Notes: generated by a model not told the origin, from the letters alone. A stretch of 64,000 nt of DNA from Ilyonectria destructans (GCA_020740775.1 JAHEWK010000019.1:310001-374000), one strand, 5' to 3'. Positions 23,661 to 35,833 are shown, counted from the first letter of the stretch. Numbers and translations: made by a program.

Positions 23661-24260
23661 TCTTCTAGATGCAACAGATGACATGGTCAATCTGCTCTCG
23701 TTTGCGAATGGCACTCTGGGTCATCAGAAAAGTCGAATTCTATCTGGTTTCGTTGTTTTGCATTAGCTCGAGGTCAATAACAGCTCGCTCCTCCTCAAGG
23801 AGTTGATAGCCAACTTCGTCGCGCTGGTTGCATGCTAAAGATTTCATCAACTCTCGCCGCTGCGGAGAAGCCCTGACGAACTGGACGGTGTTATGCAGCT
23901 TGTCCACTGCTCCCCATTTCCGCCAAAGTCGAGCTCACGCTCTTCAACTTAGAAAGCCGCCTCCGTGAAGGCTTCTCGCTTAAACGAGCCAGGGTCTTTC
24001 CTCCAGAAGAAGGCTCGAGCTGCAAGGTTGACAATATGCCCAAAGCACCGTGTTCGGTGTTTCTAATATCCTCCTCGGCCACCGCAGGAGAAAGTCGACG
24101 ATAGAGGCTCGCCAAGTATATGCCATTGGACGAGATATTATTGCAGATACCCGCGCCAATCTGATCTCATATCCCATACTCGCCGAAGATGTCATATATT
24201 GTTATTGCTTAGTTATCTCCCGAATGAGCTCCCCACACACGGCGCAGGGCAACTTGGGCA
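23661..24260 (-). pseudogene. hAT transposase catalytic-core fragment
   Basis: Reading leftwards: a segment like the D-NASND region of the RNase H-like core (GICNNISSNGIYLASLYRR), then after a frameshift CFGHIVNLAARAFFW, then after another shift KLHNTVQFVRASPQRRELM and finally LMQNNETR*NSTFLM, where the stop replaces the conserved Trp of the ETRWNST motif. These are the standard landmarks of hAT transposases in the right order. At least two frameshifts and two stops are present. Confidence 0.85.
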
Positions 24261-24442
24261 AGAAGTCGCGATTGGAGTTAATAGGAGGCGCGTCGAGATA
24301 GTAAGCGTGGAGGCTAAGAAAAAGACACCGGTTTATAGAAGTCTACATATCAAAGCTAAGGCTAATCCTTATAACTGCCTTCTCCAATTAACTTGATATT
24401 ACTTCCTTCTTTACCTTAAATAATTTCCATATAGTATCGCCT

Positions 24443-24457
24443 ACTGACTGCCGGCTT
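24443..24457. repeat. Left copy of the 15-bp target-site duplication of the LINE
   Basis: ACTGACTGCCGGCTT here is repeated exactly at 28207-28221, the two ends of the LINE. Length and position fit target-primed reverse transcription. Confidence 0.9.
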
Positions 24458-27400
24458 AACCAAACCAGCCAACTAATAAACACAACAATATTCTTGACCT
24501 AGCGATCTCGAACATCCCTGCTGCAGAAGCTAGAGTGGAAGACCACCTTGCAACTAGCTCAGACCACTACACACTTAGTATCTCTCTTCCTATTCAACTA
24601 GCGCCACCACAAGCCAGCCGGATCCGGATCCGGATTGAGGATTCTGACGATCTGATCCGACTAGCCGAAGCCGTTTTACAGGGACAGGACTTCCTGCCAA
24701 CAGCCGCAACAACAGCCAAGGAGCTAGACTATGCAGCAGCCCAGCTGCTCCAACTACTACAAGATGCGATTAAGGTCGTCGGCCGGAGCCCTAAGCAGAA
24801 CGGGCGCTCCGCGCCGTGGTGGACTAAGGACTGCGCGAAGGCGCACGCGCGATACCAGTCAGCTAAGAGACAGAACCCAGAAGAGAACCTAGGGCCCACG
24901 ACCCTCGCAAGGGACGACTTCCGCAAGATCGTCAAGAAAGCAAAGATCGACTTCTGGAGAGATATTATTAATAACGCCACCACGAATGCCGATATCTTCC
25001 GCATTGCTGGATGGGTCCGTACCCAGAGCGCCTTCCAGCCTCCGCCCCTCCAGGTCGGAGAAGAGGTCTTCGAGACCCAGATAGATAAGGCAAACGCCCT
25101 ACGCAAAGCTACGCTCGAGAGGCTAGACGCAGGGGATGATATCGAGGACCCGTGGACCCCCCAGGTGCCCGATGCCCCTAGCCTTCCCTTCTCTACGCTG
25201 ATCTCGGCCGAGGAAGCAGAGGATGTGACAACAAAGACCGGAAACACATCTCCTGGCGCAGACAACATCACAACAGCTATTATCCGAGCCTGCTGGCCGG
25301 TTATCGGCGAATACATCCGGTGGCTCTACCAGAGATGCCTTTGCTTAGGGCACCACCCGAAGGCATTTAAAGGCGCGGAGGTCATTATGATCCCAAAGCC
25401 TGGAAAGAGAGATCTCTCTTCCCCCCGCTCGTGGAGACCGATTTCCCTCTTATTCTGCCTCGGCAAAGGGCTCGAGAGACTTATCGCAAGACGTCTTGCC
25501 TTTATTGCGATCGATCAGAAGGTCCTACATAAGAACCAGGCCGGGGCCCTGACAAAGAGGTCTGCTGTAGACCTCATCGCCGCCTTAGTCCATGACATCG
25601 AAGCTGCTCTCGCACGAGGACTTATCGCGACCCTTGTGACGATGGATATACAAGGCGCCTTTGATACAGTCCTCAGAAACCGACTCCTGCTACGCCTCCG
25701 CCAGCAAGGCTGGCCTGACCCTCTAGTTCGCTGGGTGGCCTCGTTTATGACCGACCGTACAGCTCGAGTCCATTTCCAAGATGCAGCTACGCCTCTCACT
25801 GCCCTAGAATGCGGTCTCCCGCAGGGCTCGCCTGTCTCGCCGATCCTTTTCCTGCTCTACACAGAGCCGATCTCGAAGATCTGGGTCAGGCCGAACCCCT
25901 GCCCGGGACGCAATCCAGTTACCATTATCCGCTATGGCTACGCAGATGATATCGCATCTCTCCACATAGGAGATACACTACGAGAAACAACAGACGAAGC
26001 AGAGGCTAATATCGAAGAAATAGAGGAATGGGGGCTTAATAATAAAGTCAGCTTCGACCCGGTAAAGACAGAGATAATGCATTTCTCGCGAAGACAAGGA
26101 GACAGAAGCCCTACAATCACACATAAAGACCAGACGAAAGCCCCAGAAGAAGCCCTCCGCTGGCTAGGCGTCTGGCTGGATAGGAAGCTGTCCTTTAAGA
26201 CACACGTCGAAAAATGGGCTATCAAGGCCCGAGCCACTGCCAACCTCCTACGAGGCCTAGCCAATACAGCCCGCAGACCTCCTGCTGATAAGGTCCGCCT
26301 TGCTGTCAAAGCCTGCATCCTTCCTGTCCTGTTCTACGGTGCCGAGGCCTGGTACCCGGGAAAGACAGCGCCGCCGCTTCAATCGCAAGGGCCCGAGGTC
26401 TCTACACAGATCCATTACCTCCTCGACCGCCTAAAAACTGTCTTGCATATCGGCATCCGTGCTATCCTTCCAACCTGGAAGACGACCCCGCTAGCTGCCC
26501 TATATCGCGAAAGCGGCATTCCGCCAGTTGAGCAGCTGCTAGATGCTATACGCCTACGACACGCAGCCCGTCTCCAATCCCTAGATCCAAGGCACCCCCT
26601 TACAGCTAGGGCTATCATCCCCTCCTGCAGGCCGGGCCGGAAGCCGACCTACAAGACCCGTCTGCAACGGACTGCGCTACTGCTCCCGCCGTCCCCTCGG
26701 CCGGACCTCTTGCAACGTCAATACAGACCGATCGAATTACATATCCAGCCAAAGGCTCTGGCCGTCCCAGCCTTCCTTATCTGGATTGAGACCCTATCTA
26801 CAGAAGATCTCATCGTTTACTCAGACGGATCCCGATCGCAAGATGGGGCCGCGGGCTACGGTTATATCATTCATCGCGACAAACAGCCGATCGGCGAGGG
26901 GTTGGCCCGGCTAGGCCCCGTCGAAGTCTTCGATGCAGAGGTGGCCGGAGCCCTAGCAGGCCTACGCCACGCCACGACCCTGGTCTCTAGGCCAGGCACA
27001 CAGATTTACGTCTGCCTCGATAATACGTCTGCAGCAGCTGGCTAGGCCAGCCGTCAGAATCCTCGCAGGCCCAGTTCCTGGAGTTCCAATTGATCGCACG
27101 AGCCCACGGAGCAACATCAATACGATGGTGCCCTGGCCATAAAGGCATCCCCGGAAACGAGCAGGCCGACAAGCTGGCCAAAGCAGGTACAGAGCTTCCG
27201 GAACCACCCGGACTGGCTCCGTCTCTTGCTTTCAATAAGCGGAAGGCCAAAGCCCTCCCCCGAACCCTCTTTAAGAGCTGGTGGCAGGACCACGCCCCAG
27301 TCTCTTACCAACCCTATCAGCTAGAGGCTGCTGCCTCTAGCCCAGCTGAACTGCAGCTCCCCCGGAAGACTCTCCGCCACCTCCTCGCAGCTCGCTCCGG

Positions 27401-27647
27401 CCACGGAGACTTTGCCACATACCACAAGAGATTTGCCCACGACGCAGAGCTCAAATGCTCGTGCGGGCGGCGGAAATCACCCGACCACCCCTTCTATTGC
27501 CGGAAGATTAATCGTCATCATCGGATAAAGTTGGGGCTTTTTCCGAAGCTGACGATCAGCCGCGTAATAGGACAAGACTTCAGCGAGTTCGTCGCAATGA
27601 TAGAGGCAACGCAATTCTTCCAAGAAATCTGCCCCTATCATCGCTAG
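24458..27647 (+). pseudogene. LINE ORF2: partial endonuclease, reverse transcriptase, RNase H, Cys/His motif
   Basis: The frame is open from the truncation to a TAG at 27043, then continues in another frame from about 27035 to 27647. The endonuclease tail keeps LDLAISNIP and the SDH catalytic motif (near 24557). Reverse transcriptase blocks: SWRPISLLFCLGKGLER, the first Asp in TMDIQGAFDTV, GLPQGSPVSPILF and YADD at 25939-25950. RNase H: YSDGS with the first Asp, the Glu of DAEVAGALAGL, the Asp of CLDNTSAA, then after the shift WCPGHKGI-GNEQADKLA with the last His and Asp. The C-terminus has a CSCG...PFYC box. The only lesions are the 5' truncation and a one-base frameshift inside RNase H around 27035-27045. 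The ATG at 24535 is internal, not the true start. Confidence 0.92.
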
Positions 27648-28150
27648 GATCTCTCCTAGAACCCCCGGAAGTTGCGGTGCCAGCCGCTTCAAGTCCCAGA
27701 ACCCAATTTCACTCTTTTCCCTCTCCTTTGTCATTTTCTTCTCAGGCGCGGTCGCTGGGCTCGACCCACGACGCGTCGCGTGCTGCACAGCAGCCTCGAA
27801 TGCGGTTTCCCCCTGGTTCCCTTAAAAATCGGATGATATTGCAGTCGTCGGGCTGCACCCTGAAAATCCGCTGACGGATATCGGGTTTGAAATAATAGGT
27901 CAAATAGGGCTGCTTAATTGTTAGATGGAAGAGGAGGAAGGACCGCAATCTCAGCTCGCGTGGAGGGATATTAGACTTACACGTGACCCGGACTGCGGGT
28001 CCGAGCCACAGGCCCGCTGGGCCCGCGGCCCCAGCCCCAGGTCGACCTTAGCAAGCTGCCGGCTCCGGCCGAAGCTAGCTACCCTGTACCTAGGTTTCTT
28101 CAGCTGTAGACTCCAGCCTAGCACGTCGTCTTGCCCATAAGGGATTCTGT

Positions 28151-28166
28151 AGACATCTAGATGTCT
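28151..28166. repeat. 16-bp perfect palindrome near the LINE 3' end
   Basis: AGACATCTAGATGTCT is its own reverse complement and lies 17 bases before the CAA tail. In RNA it would form a stem, and 3' stems are recognised by the reverse transcriptase of some LINEs. That role is inferred. Confidence 0.6.
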
Positions 28167-28183
28167 TCACGACGGTAATAACA

Positions 28184-28206
28184 CAACAACAACAACAACA
28201 ACAACA
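28184..28206 (+). repeat. (CAA)n microsatellite tail of the LINE
   Basis: About eight CAA units directly precede the right TSD copy. Simple-sequence tails in place of poly(A) are known from several LINE groups. Confidence 0.85.
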
Positions 28207-28221
28207 ACTGACTGCCGGCTT
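28207..28221. repeat. Right copy of the 15-bp target-site duplication of the LINE
   Basis: An exact copy of 24443-24457. The first A could also belong to the CAA tail, so the true duplication may be 14 bp. Confidence 0.9.
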
Positions 28222-28479
28222 TACAGCACCTCTTTTGCCAATAATACATCATATAAGTCGAGCATTCATCGTAGATACGGATTTAACGGCGCTATGAAAG
28301 GAAGATTGACAGTGACGATCAGCCGACCGTTAGCTCCTTCGCTTTATTAATGTTAGATCTTGCTATAAGAAGCTCCAGGCAGTGCGGTTTCAAAGGAGGG
28401 TGAATATCAGCGCGAGATGAATCTTTATCCGCATTGCCATCCGCCTCAGTAATCATATGGGACCTATATCTAGTAAGAT

Positions 28480-28700
28480 GCTAAAAAAGAATAAATATCA
28501 GACTTATATAGATGTAATACACCTTTAGAGATGCTTAATTGGCGACGTAGTATTTACTATAACGAATGACGAGCCCTTCCTGCATTTACCATATTTCAAA
28601 CAAACCCAGTAGGTCTATAATATCTGCAAATTAGAGCTGGCTTTCATAAGGAAGAATCCAGAGGCTTAAATCCAGCTCCGCCAGCCTTTGCAATTCTTGT
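28480..28700 (-). pseudogene. Probable N-terminal zinc-finger region of the hAT transposase
   Basis: A minus frame at about 28525-28615 reads W-C-K-GKCRKGSSFVIVN-TTSPIKHL, similar to the BED-type finger found at the start of fungal hAT transposases (W-C-C then TTS-x-HL-x-H). Stops and substitutions are frequent. The assignment rests on this motif plus position on the far side of the LINE from the transposase core. Confidence 0.45.
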
Positions 28701-28870
28701 TAGCAATATACGTTGGTATATACCTCTTGCAGCCGATCTGGACCGTTCGGAGGTCAGCAAGAGTCGTTCTCCTAAATTCAGCCTTAATGGACGTAGCGTC
28801 AAGCTGCTGTTTCAGTGATTGCGTTAACTGCTAGTCCCTAGGAGGGTTTCTAGTGACTGCAGTTATGCTG

Positions 28871-29565
28871 CCATGGCGGATCATTCAGCCCGAAGGGCGT
28901 TTATTCAGTCAGAAAGAGTCGAGCATAAAACCTCCTCTGATTGGCTAATTGGCCTGGCCTGTACTAAATTCGTGCTGGAATTGGTCGGCTGAAGCTCATG
29001 CTAATAACGCCACCAAATGCAGGCCTCGCCACAAACCCCTGAGCGTTGAGTATGTAACTAGCTAGCGAACTCTCTGAGAACTTTCAGTTCTTCTTTTCTT
29101 CAATGCAATTAATTTGTTGGTTTCTAAGCACGCTTCTGGCTGAATAAGCTCAGTGCCCTTTACACCACCTACATGGCGGCTGCTTCCCTTTTCCGGCAAA
29201 TCTATCAAACCCATCAGGTTACTAACGGTATCTAGGTTCACATATCACCTCCGCAGCCGACATACCTCTCTAGATTCCCCGGTTACCCTGCCTCCAGGCA
29301 AGCAGTGCGGTTTCCTCCTTCCCTCTCTGTTCATTCAGACCTATTCTAACTACCTTACAGATAACCTCCCTATCGAGATCTATCACAGTATTTGACCTCT
29401 GGGCTGTCAGACAACTCCCTTGCACAGGTTTGAAGTGGTTTTGTAAGCCGCTAGCACCACCTACGGGTGTGTGTTGTCGCAACCACGTAGGCCATCGCAA
29501 AGCCTCCCTGCTCGAGCGATATCTAGCAGTCTAGGTAGGTAAGAGGTGGATATATATACGGTCAG
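28871..29565. other. No gene recognised; right flank of the hAT relic and leader of the Helitron relic
   Basis: Normal composition with short frames only. It probably holds the right hAT terminus and the 5' end of the Helitron that starts coding at 29566. I could not identify either boundary, because Helitron 5' TC ends are too short to recognise by eye. Confidence 0.35.
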
Positions 29566-32500
29566 ATGGAGGACGATATACCCCAGGCAGTCCGCAACTG
29601 CTATACCTGCAAGCGAGACCTGCCCGAAGTCGAATTTCGAAGCATTAAGGACCCTACGAAGTTTACAGGACAGTGTACTAGCTGTAGGGCACGCCAAAAG
29701 GAACGGATAACTGAATCTTGAGCTGCCGTTGCCGCCATACGGAATATCGCCTTGAGGCTATCGCCACGCAGAGCCACAAAGAGGACGGATTCGCTAGCTA
29801 ACCTGACGCCTCCAAGGCGGACTGCGCCCATACCTACGTCTGTAAATGGCTTATAACCTTCTGCCATACTGTCTTTATTCTGTAGCCTGGCGCCCGCACC
29901 CCTGGGACTGTATAGACCTCTGCTGGGGCTGTTTACCCCAGGCGCTATAGAGGGACCTTCTTCTGTCGCTTCTACCCTTAGCCTGCTAATAGTAGTTCTG
30001 GGTATGCCGATTCCTTAAAGCACTCTTCCTACGGCTCCTATTATGCTAGGTATACCTATACTATAGAAATCTCTTTCTATACTTCTTTATTACTATTATA
30101 GGGCTATTGCTGCAGCTGCTATACATATTAAGGTATATAGCCTTAAGAGTAACAGTTTAATTAGAGTATTAATCTATTTTTTATAGAGGATTTTAATTTG
30201 CCTGCTTTTAGTAAGAAAGATTAAGCTCTTATTTGAGAGTTCTATACTGCTCTAAATAATAATAAGATATATAGTTATCTTTATTGCTAAAAGTATTAAT
30301 TCAATATAAAGTAAAATAGCTTATAAATCTATAGCTACTATATTAGTTAAGATAGAATAAAAGCCTCTAATAAGCTCTACTTTTTTAGTGCTATAAATAA
30401 TCTTAAGTTTAGAAAAATCTCTAGTAATCTACCTAATCTAATAATAGTTAAGAAGATACTTATTATTAGGATTTATATATATATAAAGATTCTATAGCTA
30501 TATAGTGCTTAATATAAATACTGCAGCTATATTATCTACTTTTTTTATAATATTAGTAGGCTATTTAAAGAGCTTTTAATTCTACCTAAAGAGCTAGATT
30601 TTATACTCCTACAGCCTTCTAATATAGAGGGTAACTCTTACTTCTAGTAGTAATTTACTTACAATTTCTAGATATACTACTTATACCTATTAATTTAGCT
30701 ATATTACCTATAGTATTACTACCTGAGGCTATTACAATATTATTATAAGCTAGAATTACCTGCTACAGCTTTCTCTTAATAGCAATATAGTTACTTCTAT
30801 TACTAGTTAAGTAGTTAATATACCTAATAGTAAGATTCTTTAAGGTTCTATTAAGAAAGCTGTAAAAGAGGATTTAAGTAATACCGATATATTAGTAATT
30901 TTAAATTTATAGACTACTAATACCAAATTAAATATTCTGCAGTTTTAATTTCTTTATAATACCTCTAACTCTAAGTATATAGCTAATCTTAAGTATAAGC
31001 TACTTAATATACAGACTTAACACTAAATACTACTACCTTCTATTTATAGAACTCCTATTAATAAATTTAACTATTTCCAGCTGCTATTAATACTTATATT
31101 CCCTACTTTTTACTTTAATAGCAAGATAGACTTTATAGAGCCTTACCTCTAAAGTATTAGATACCAGAACTATTTTATGTATATAATAAGACAGTAAGAT
31201 AGATATTTTACTTATTATAAGATATAGCCTTTTATCGCCCTTAATATACTGTTATATATATAGGTCTAAAAGTAAAGTAACTACTTTATTAAGTAATATA
31301 AAGGCTGCTATTAAGCCCTTATATATACTGACCTAAAGGAGGTAATAGCTAAGCTTAATAAGCTAAAGGCTTAAACTTTAATTTAGTTAATTATATATTA
31401 AGCTGCTATAATTATAGATATCCAACTATATTAGTATAAGTAAAGAAAGAAATTAAAGGTATATGTCTATAATATAGGTAGGCCTGGCCTTTTTATTACT
31501 ATAAGTATAGCTAATTATTACTAGAAGTCTCTATACTGTTATATATCTTAATTCTAAAAGTGAAAAGTAGCTTTTAAAGTAGTATAAATAGCTTTATTCT
31601 GGTAATTACTATAAAATAATATCTATATTACTGCTTGCTACTTCTATAAGTATTATATACTCTTTAGGATTATTAACCTAAAGTAAAAGTTTAATCTAAT
31701 AAATTTTTAGAGTTACTATAAGTAGTAGGGCAGAAGTTTTAGTTACTACTATAGCCTATATTAATTAAGTAATCACCCAGATTTAAATTCTAATAATAGT
31801 TAGTTCTAAAAGCAATTTATTTAAATCTGGGGATATTATATATCTTCTATTAACTTAATGCCTCAGTGGATATAGGTATCTAGAGAAGAAAATCCTCTAA
31901 TTTTTAATCTATTATAGTAGCTTCTTACTAATTCAGTTTCTATTAATAGCAGTTAACTGTATTTAATACTACTGCTATAATAACTACTATATACAGCTTA
32001 ATAAGTATATTAAGTAGGGAGAATACTATATTAAATTTCCTTACAGTTAGTATCTATTAGCCTCCCTTAATAAGGTTTATTATTTTAAGTATTAAAGCTT
32101 TAGAAGTAAGTATAATAATAGCCAGATTAATTACTATAACTACTTACTTACTATTTTATAGCTAGCTAATATAGATATCTCACTCTATATAAGCCTATAG
32201 CAGGTAATTAATTATATAGCTAAATACTACTTTAAGTTGGAAAAAAAGAGTAAGATTTTTACTCAGATTAAGAAGGCTTTAATACCTCAGGTTAAAAACT
32301 ATAACCTCCAGATTTCCTTTATATTAAAGCTCTTAAATTAGCTAGTTACTAAGTGAGACTACTTAAAGCAGAAAGCTAGCTATATACTTTATGCCTGCTA
32401 TTATAAGGGGGCTTATAAACCTGCCTATATATTAATTACTATACTCCTAATAGGTATTCTCACTCCCTACAGATTAACAGCAATAAGATTAATAAGGCCC

Positions 32501-33100
32501 CCAATATCTATAAAAGGTACTATTAACGCCTAAAAGCTCTAAAGAACTTAATTTATATTTTCTTTCTTAAATACTGGAATTTCCACTTTAGGAACCCTTC
32601 TATATAGAAGTAATAACAGCTAGATAATATTAATAGCAGGCTTTATATATTAATTTACTTTTCTTACTATTAGGCTGATTTAGAAGGATAATAGTAGCTA
32701 GATTACTACTATATAAAGCTAATATTAAACTACCTATATTACCAGCTTAATAAGCTTCTTATATTTAACAGCTAGCTTTTTAGTTCTTATATTAAGGCCT
32801 TCTTCTATTATTAGTAGTACTATACTTACAGTAATAGCTATTACAGCTAGCTAAAAGAAGCTTAATTACAGCCATAAGAGGATTAATATAAGGCTCTATC
32901 TATAGAATAAGAATTTAATAATAAAGACTGAATTTACCTTACTGCTCTTTTATCTAATAACCCCCTTATCTAGAAAGATCTTAACCTACTTAGCTGCTAT
33001 AATATCGACGTTAATTACAACTGGATACAGTATGTAGGTACTTATCTGGAACTTTAAGATAGCTACTGAAAAGACCTTTTTACTAGCCACTCTATAGCTA
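29566..33100 (+). pseudogene. RIP-degraded Helitron Rep/helicase polyprotein (plus strand)
   Basis: The frame opens at ATG 29566 with a zinc-ribbon-like CYTC-x20-CTSC segment as in fungal Helitron proteins, then a Pro-rich stretch to about 30050 with few stops. Beyond that AT content rises sharply. Landmarks of the Helitron N-terminal domain remain readable: FPT-YFN-KIDFIEP with SIRYQNYF near 31096-31180, GRPGLFITIS near 31480, and LEKKSKIFTQIKKALIPQVKN with SFILKLLN near 32230-32340, which matches the fragment at 5410-5820. Dozens of TAA/TAG stops replace Gln and Trp codons. No Walker A helicase motif was identified. The right end is a guess. Confidence 0.7.
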
Positions 33101-35580
33101 ATAATATAGAGGTTTTTAGCAACTCTAAATTAGGCTTAGCACACTTTGCAGATCGCTCTTATAATCTGTATAGAGCTGCTAAATAGGTTAAATCAGTTTA
33201 TTAGTTAATATTTAATTGGTGCCTATAACTAGAGTCCGCTACAGGCTTAAATAATTCTCGTAATAGGTTGTATTTTATTATAGATTTCTAAGTATCGGCA
33301 ATAAGTTCCTAAGGTTACTATAGAGATCAGCTTTCAGTTAATAGATTTCTAATTAAGAAAGTATTTCTTAAGCTTAGTAATTAGATAGAGACTTATATTT
33401 TTCTATTTCTTTTCTTCTTATATTAGAATATTTAATCTATTAGATAATAGATATTAGTATAGTTACTAAAATTAAATACTAACTAACTGTTAAATAATTA
33501 CTATTTGAATTTTCTCTTTTACTATACTTTTATCTATCTCTAATGTACCTTACTTAGAGGAACTATTACTATAATAAATCTCTTAAATCTTATATATAGA
33601 ATATTTCTATTTTTTTATAAATTCCTACTATTAAAGTATCTATATAAGTATAATTCTATTTAGCCTTTTATAAGTATATACTGAATCTTATAAACTTCTT
33701 CTGCTATACTTATTAATAATATTAAAGCTTTTACTAGTACTTCTATTATTAGAGAGATTATATTAAATACTAAAAAGACTCTTAAAGTAGAGAGCTTTAA
33801 TACTATATTAAATCTTTACTATTATAATAAAAAGCCTCTTTACTCTAGCTATTCAGATTATATATATAACTATCTTAAACTTAAGTAATAGATATTTATA
33901 GATAGTTTTATAACCTTATCTAATAGAAATTATTTATTTATATTCTCTATATATTTAAATAATAACCTTCTATTATTATTAGATATACCTCTTATTGCTT
34001 TTATCTATAAATTATATATTAAGCTGGTATTAATAACTAGAGAATTAATAAAATAGAAAAAGACTTTAATATTAGATATTTACTTTACCAGCTTAGCCTT
34101 TCTTATAATTTCCCATTAAGTTTTATAGAGTTTAGAATAGATACTTATCTATCTATAAAATAAATTATTCACCTAAATAAAATAAGTAAAATGCAATTTT
34201 GCCTTTATATAATTAAGATCTAGCCGGAAGGGGGGATTTAGATATAGAAACTTATAAGCATTAAATAGAGACTTAAAGAAATAGTAGAGATTAAGCTTAT
34301 TCTTTATATTAAGTATATAGAGGATAAAGAAAACTTAACTAATAGAGAAAGATAAATTACAATTTAAATTCTGGGAAAGAGGTGTATAAATAGCAGTTAG
34401 AGATCCAGCTAGAGTATATAAGAAGTTTTATAGCTCTGGATTTTAAGTATAGCTCTATCTTAAAGATAGCCTTAAAGTGTAAAATAACTTATATATATAA
34501 CAAAATAATTAATAACACCCTAAAGGTTTTATATACTCTTACTATAGAAATTTCACTGCAAATAGTAACTATAATAAGGGATAAATCTATCAGTCTATTA
34601 GTATCTAATAGGGCTAGGTTAATTAGAATATATCGACCTATAATTCTTATAAGGCACTAAGAAGATCTTAAGAGTATTAAAGAAATACTTTCTATTTATA
34701 TAGATATTTAACTGGATCTACCTGCTTATATATAAGCAGAAGCTAATAAGAAAGAGAAATAAAAAAACTGAATAAATATATTAATATTAGTACTTAAGCA
34801 GATTGAACTCCAGCAGTAAAGTTATCCTTTTCTCTCTTTTTATTCCTTAGGTTAAGTATTATATTTTATTTCTATTATCGCCGAAATAATTAGGTTATAT
34901 TATATAAATATATATACCTAAATAGTATTTATTTTCTAGTCTTACAGTATATTAACTATATAAATTAATTAGCTAGACTTTAATTCTAGCCTATAAATAT
35001 TTAAGTATAATTCTTTCTTTAATCTTATACTATTCTTCTATTTTTATACTTAGTTAATAGCTAAAATAGAGTCTTTCCTCTGCTTTATCCCCTAATATAT
35101 AGTATTTATACAATAAGGATAGACGTCTAGCCGCTATAATAAGTTTAATATACTTATTGATATACCACCCTTAATATCAGATAAGGTATATATAGATCCT
35201 CTAAGGTATTAGTACTCCAGCAGGAGTATAGCTTAAAGCCTTACTTATAAAACTGCAGCTGAAATAGCAAGGCTATAGGTACTGCTAATACTATAATAGA
35301 AGTTATAATTTAATACAGTAACAGTCTGTCTTACTTTAGTCAAGTGGGCTTATAGTATAATAATAGTGGGCTGGAATATATAGCCTACCCCGATATATAT
35401 AGTAAGTAACAAGACGATAATAATACCAATATTTATTTTTCTCCTAAATATCAAAATCAATCTCATAACGCTGTAAAGTGATTTACTATTAAGGTATTAC
35501 TTCGGTAGTTTGGGGTGTCCTACAGCATCTATATACTGAAACTGAAACAAATGAAACCTTTGTAGCGTTTGTATAAGGGC
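33101..35580. repeat. AT-rich, RIP-degraded block, content unassigned
   Basis: Stops in all frames and very few CG dinucleotides. It may contain the helicase half of the Helitron and the upstream part of the RecQ/TLH-associated relic that becomes readable after 35787, but I could not recover a family signature here. Confidence 0.5.
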
Positions 35581-35587
35581 CGCAGCG

Positions 35588-35833
35588 GTGTCGCTGGCCC
35601 CCTTAAGCCGTGCTGCTTTCCTGCTGCTATCCCAGCTGCCCAGCTGGTCAGGGCAGCAGACTTCGATCGTGGCCAGAGCCCTTGGGCTGTGGCCGTGGCT
35701 GCTGCGTAGAGGAAGTCAACCCTCTCAGTCCTTCCTTTACTGCGCTGTTAGTACCCGATGGGCACTAGCTGCTGCAGCAGCTAAATTTGGTAGGCCTGCA
35801 AAAGCTTTCCCCGCTAGTGCTAACAGCTGCTAA
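35588..35833 (+). other. Short GC-rich open frame before the TLH-like relic
   Basis: An 81-codon frame rich in Ala, Leu and Ser inside a sudden GC-rich island. No family recognised. It overlaps the start of the next relic in another frame and may be part of the same decayed gene. CTGCT runs and AGCTGCTGCAGCAGCT-like palindromic stretches give it a simple-sequence character. Confidence 0.2.

Larger units (their letters stand above)
24458..28206 (+). mobile_element. 5'-truncated non-LTR retrotransposon (LINE), (CAA)n tail, 15-bp TSD
   Basis: A 3.75-kb insertion in the hAT relic. It starts inside the endonuclease domain of ORF2, runs through reverse transcriptase, RNase H and a C-terminal Cys/His region, has about 540 bp of 3' untranslated sequence and ends in a CAA repeat. 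Exact 15-bp direct repeats flank it. Truncation at the 5' end is the normal result of incomplete reverse transcription. GC content is normal and stops are almost absent, unlike nearby RIP-saturated elements, so the insertion is comparatively young or escaped RIP. Confidence 0.93.
21779..28870 (-). mobile_element. Decayed hAT transposon, interrupted by a LINE and a solo LTR
   Basis: Fragments of one hAT transposase appear in the right order on the minus strand: a zinc-finger-like N-terminus (28480-28700), the catalytic middle (23661-24260), a helical region (22833-22900) and the C-terminal dimerisation domain (22013-22207). Removing the LINE with one TSD copy (3764 bp) and the LTR with one TSD copy (255 bp) leaves about 3.1 kb, a normal hAT size. 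The left end may be CAGTGGGACGG at 21779, a typical hAT terminus about 230 bp beyond the transposase stop. I found no matching right terminus, so the right boundary is approximate. Several frameshifts and RIP-type stops show it is dead. Confidence 0.65.

Noticed and set aside
24729..25316. Long minus-strand frame
   Set aside because: It mirrors the reverse transcriptase ORF on the plus strand and has no domain of its own.
24535..27045. LINE ORF2 beginning at ATG 24535
   Set aside because: The same frame is open upstream and carries endonuclease residues back to the TSD at 24457, so this ATG is internal.
28184..28206. CRISPR-like or functional tandem repeat
   Set aside because: It is a plain CAA microsatellite directly at a LINE 3' end. 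There are no spacers, and the organism is a fungus.
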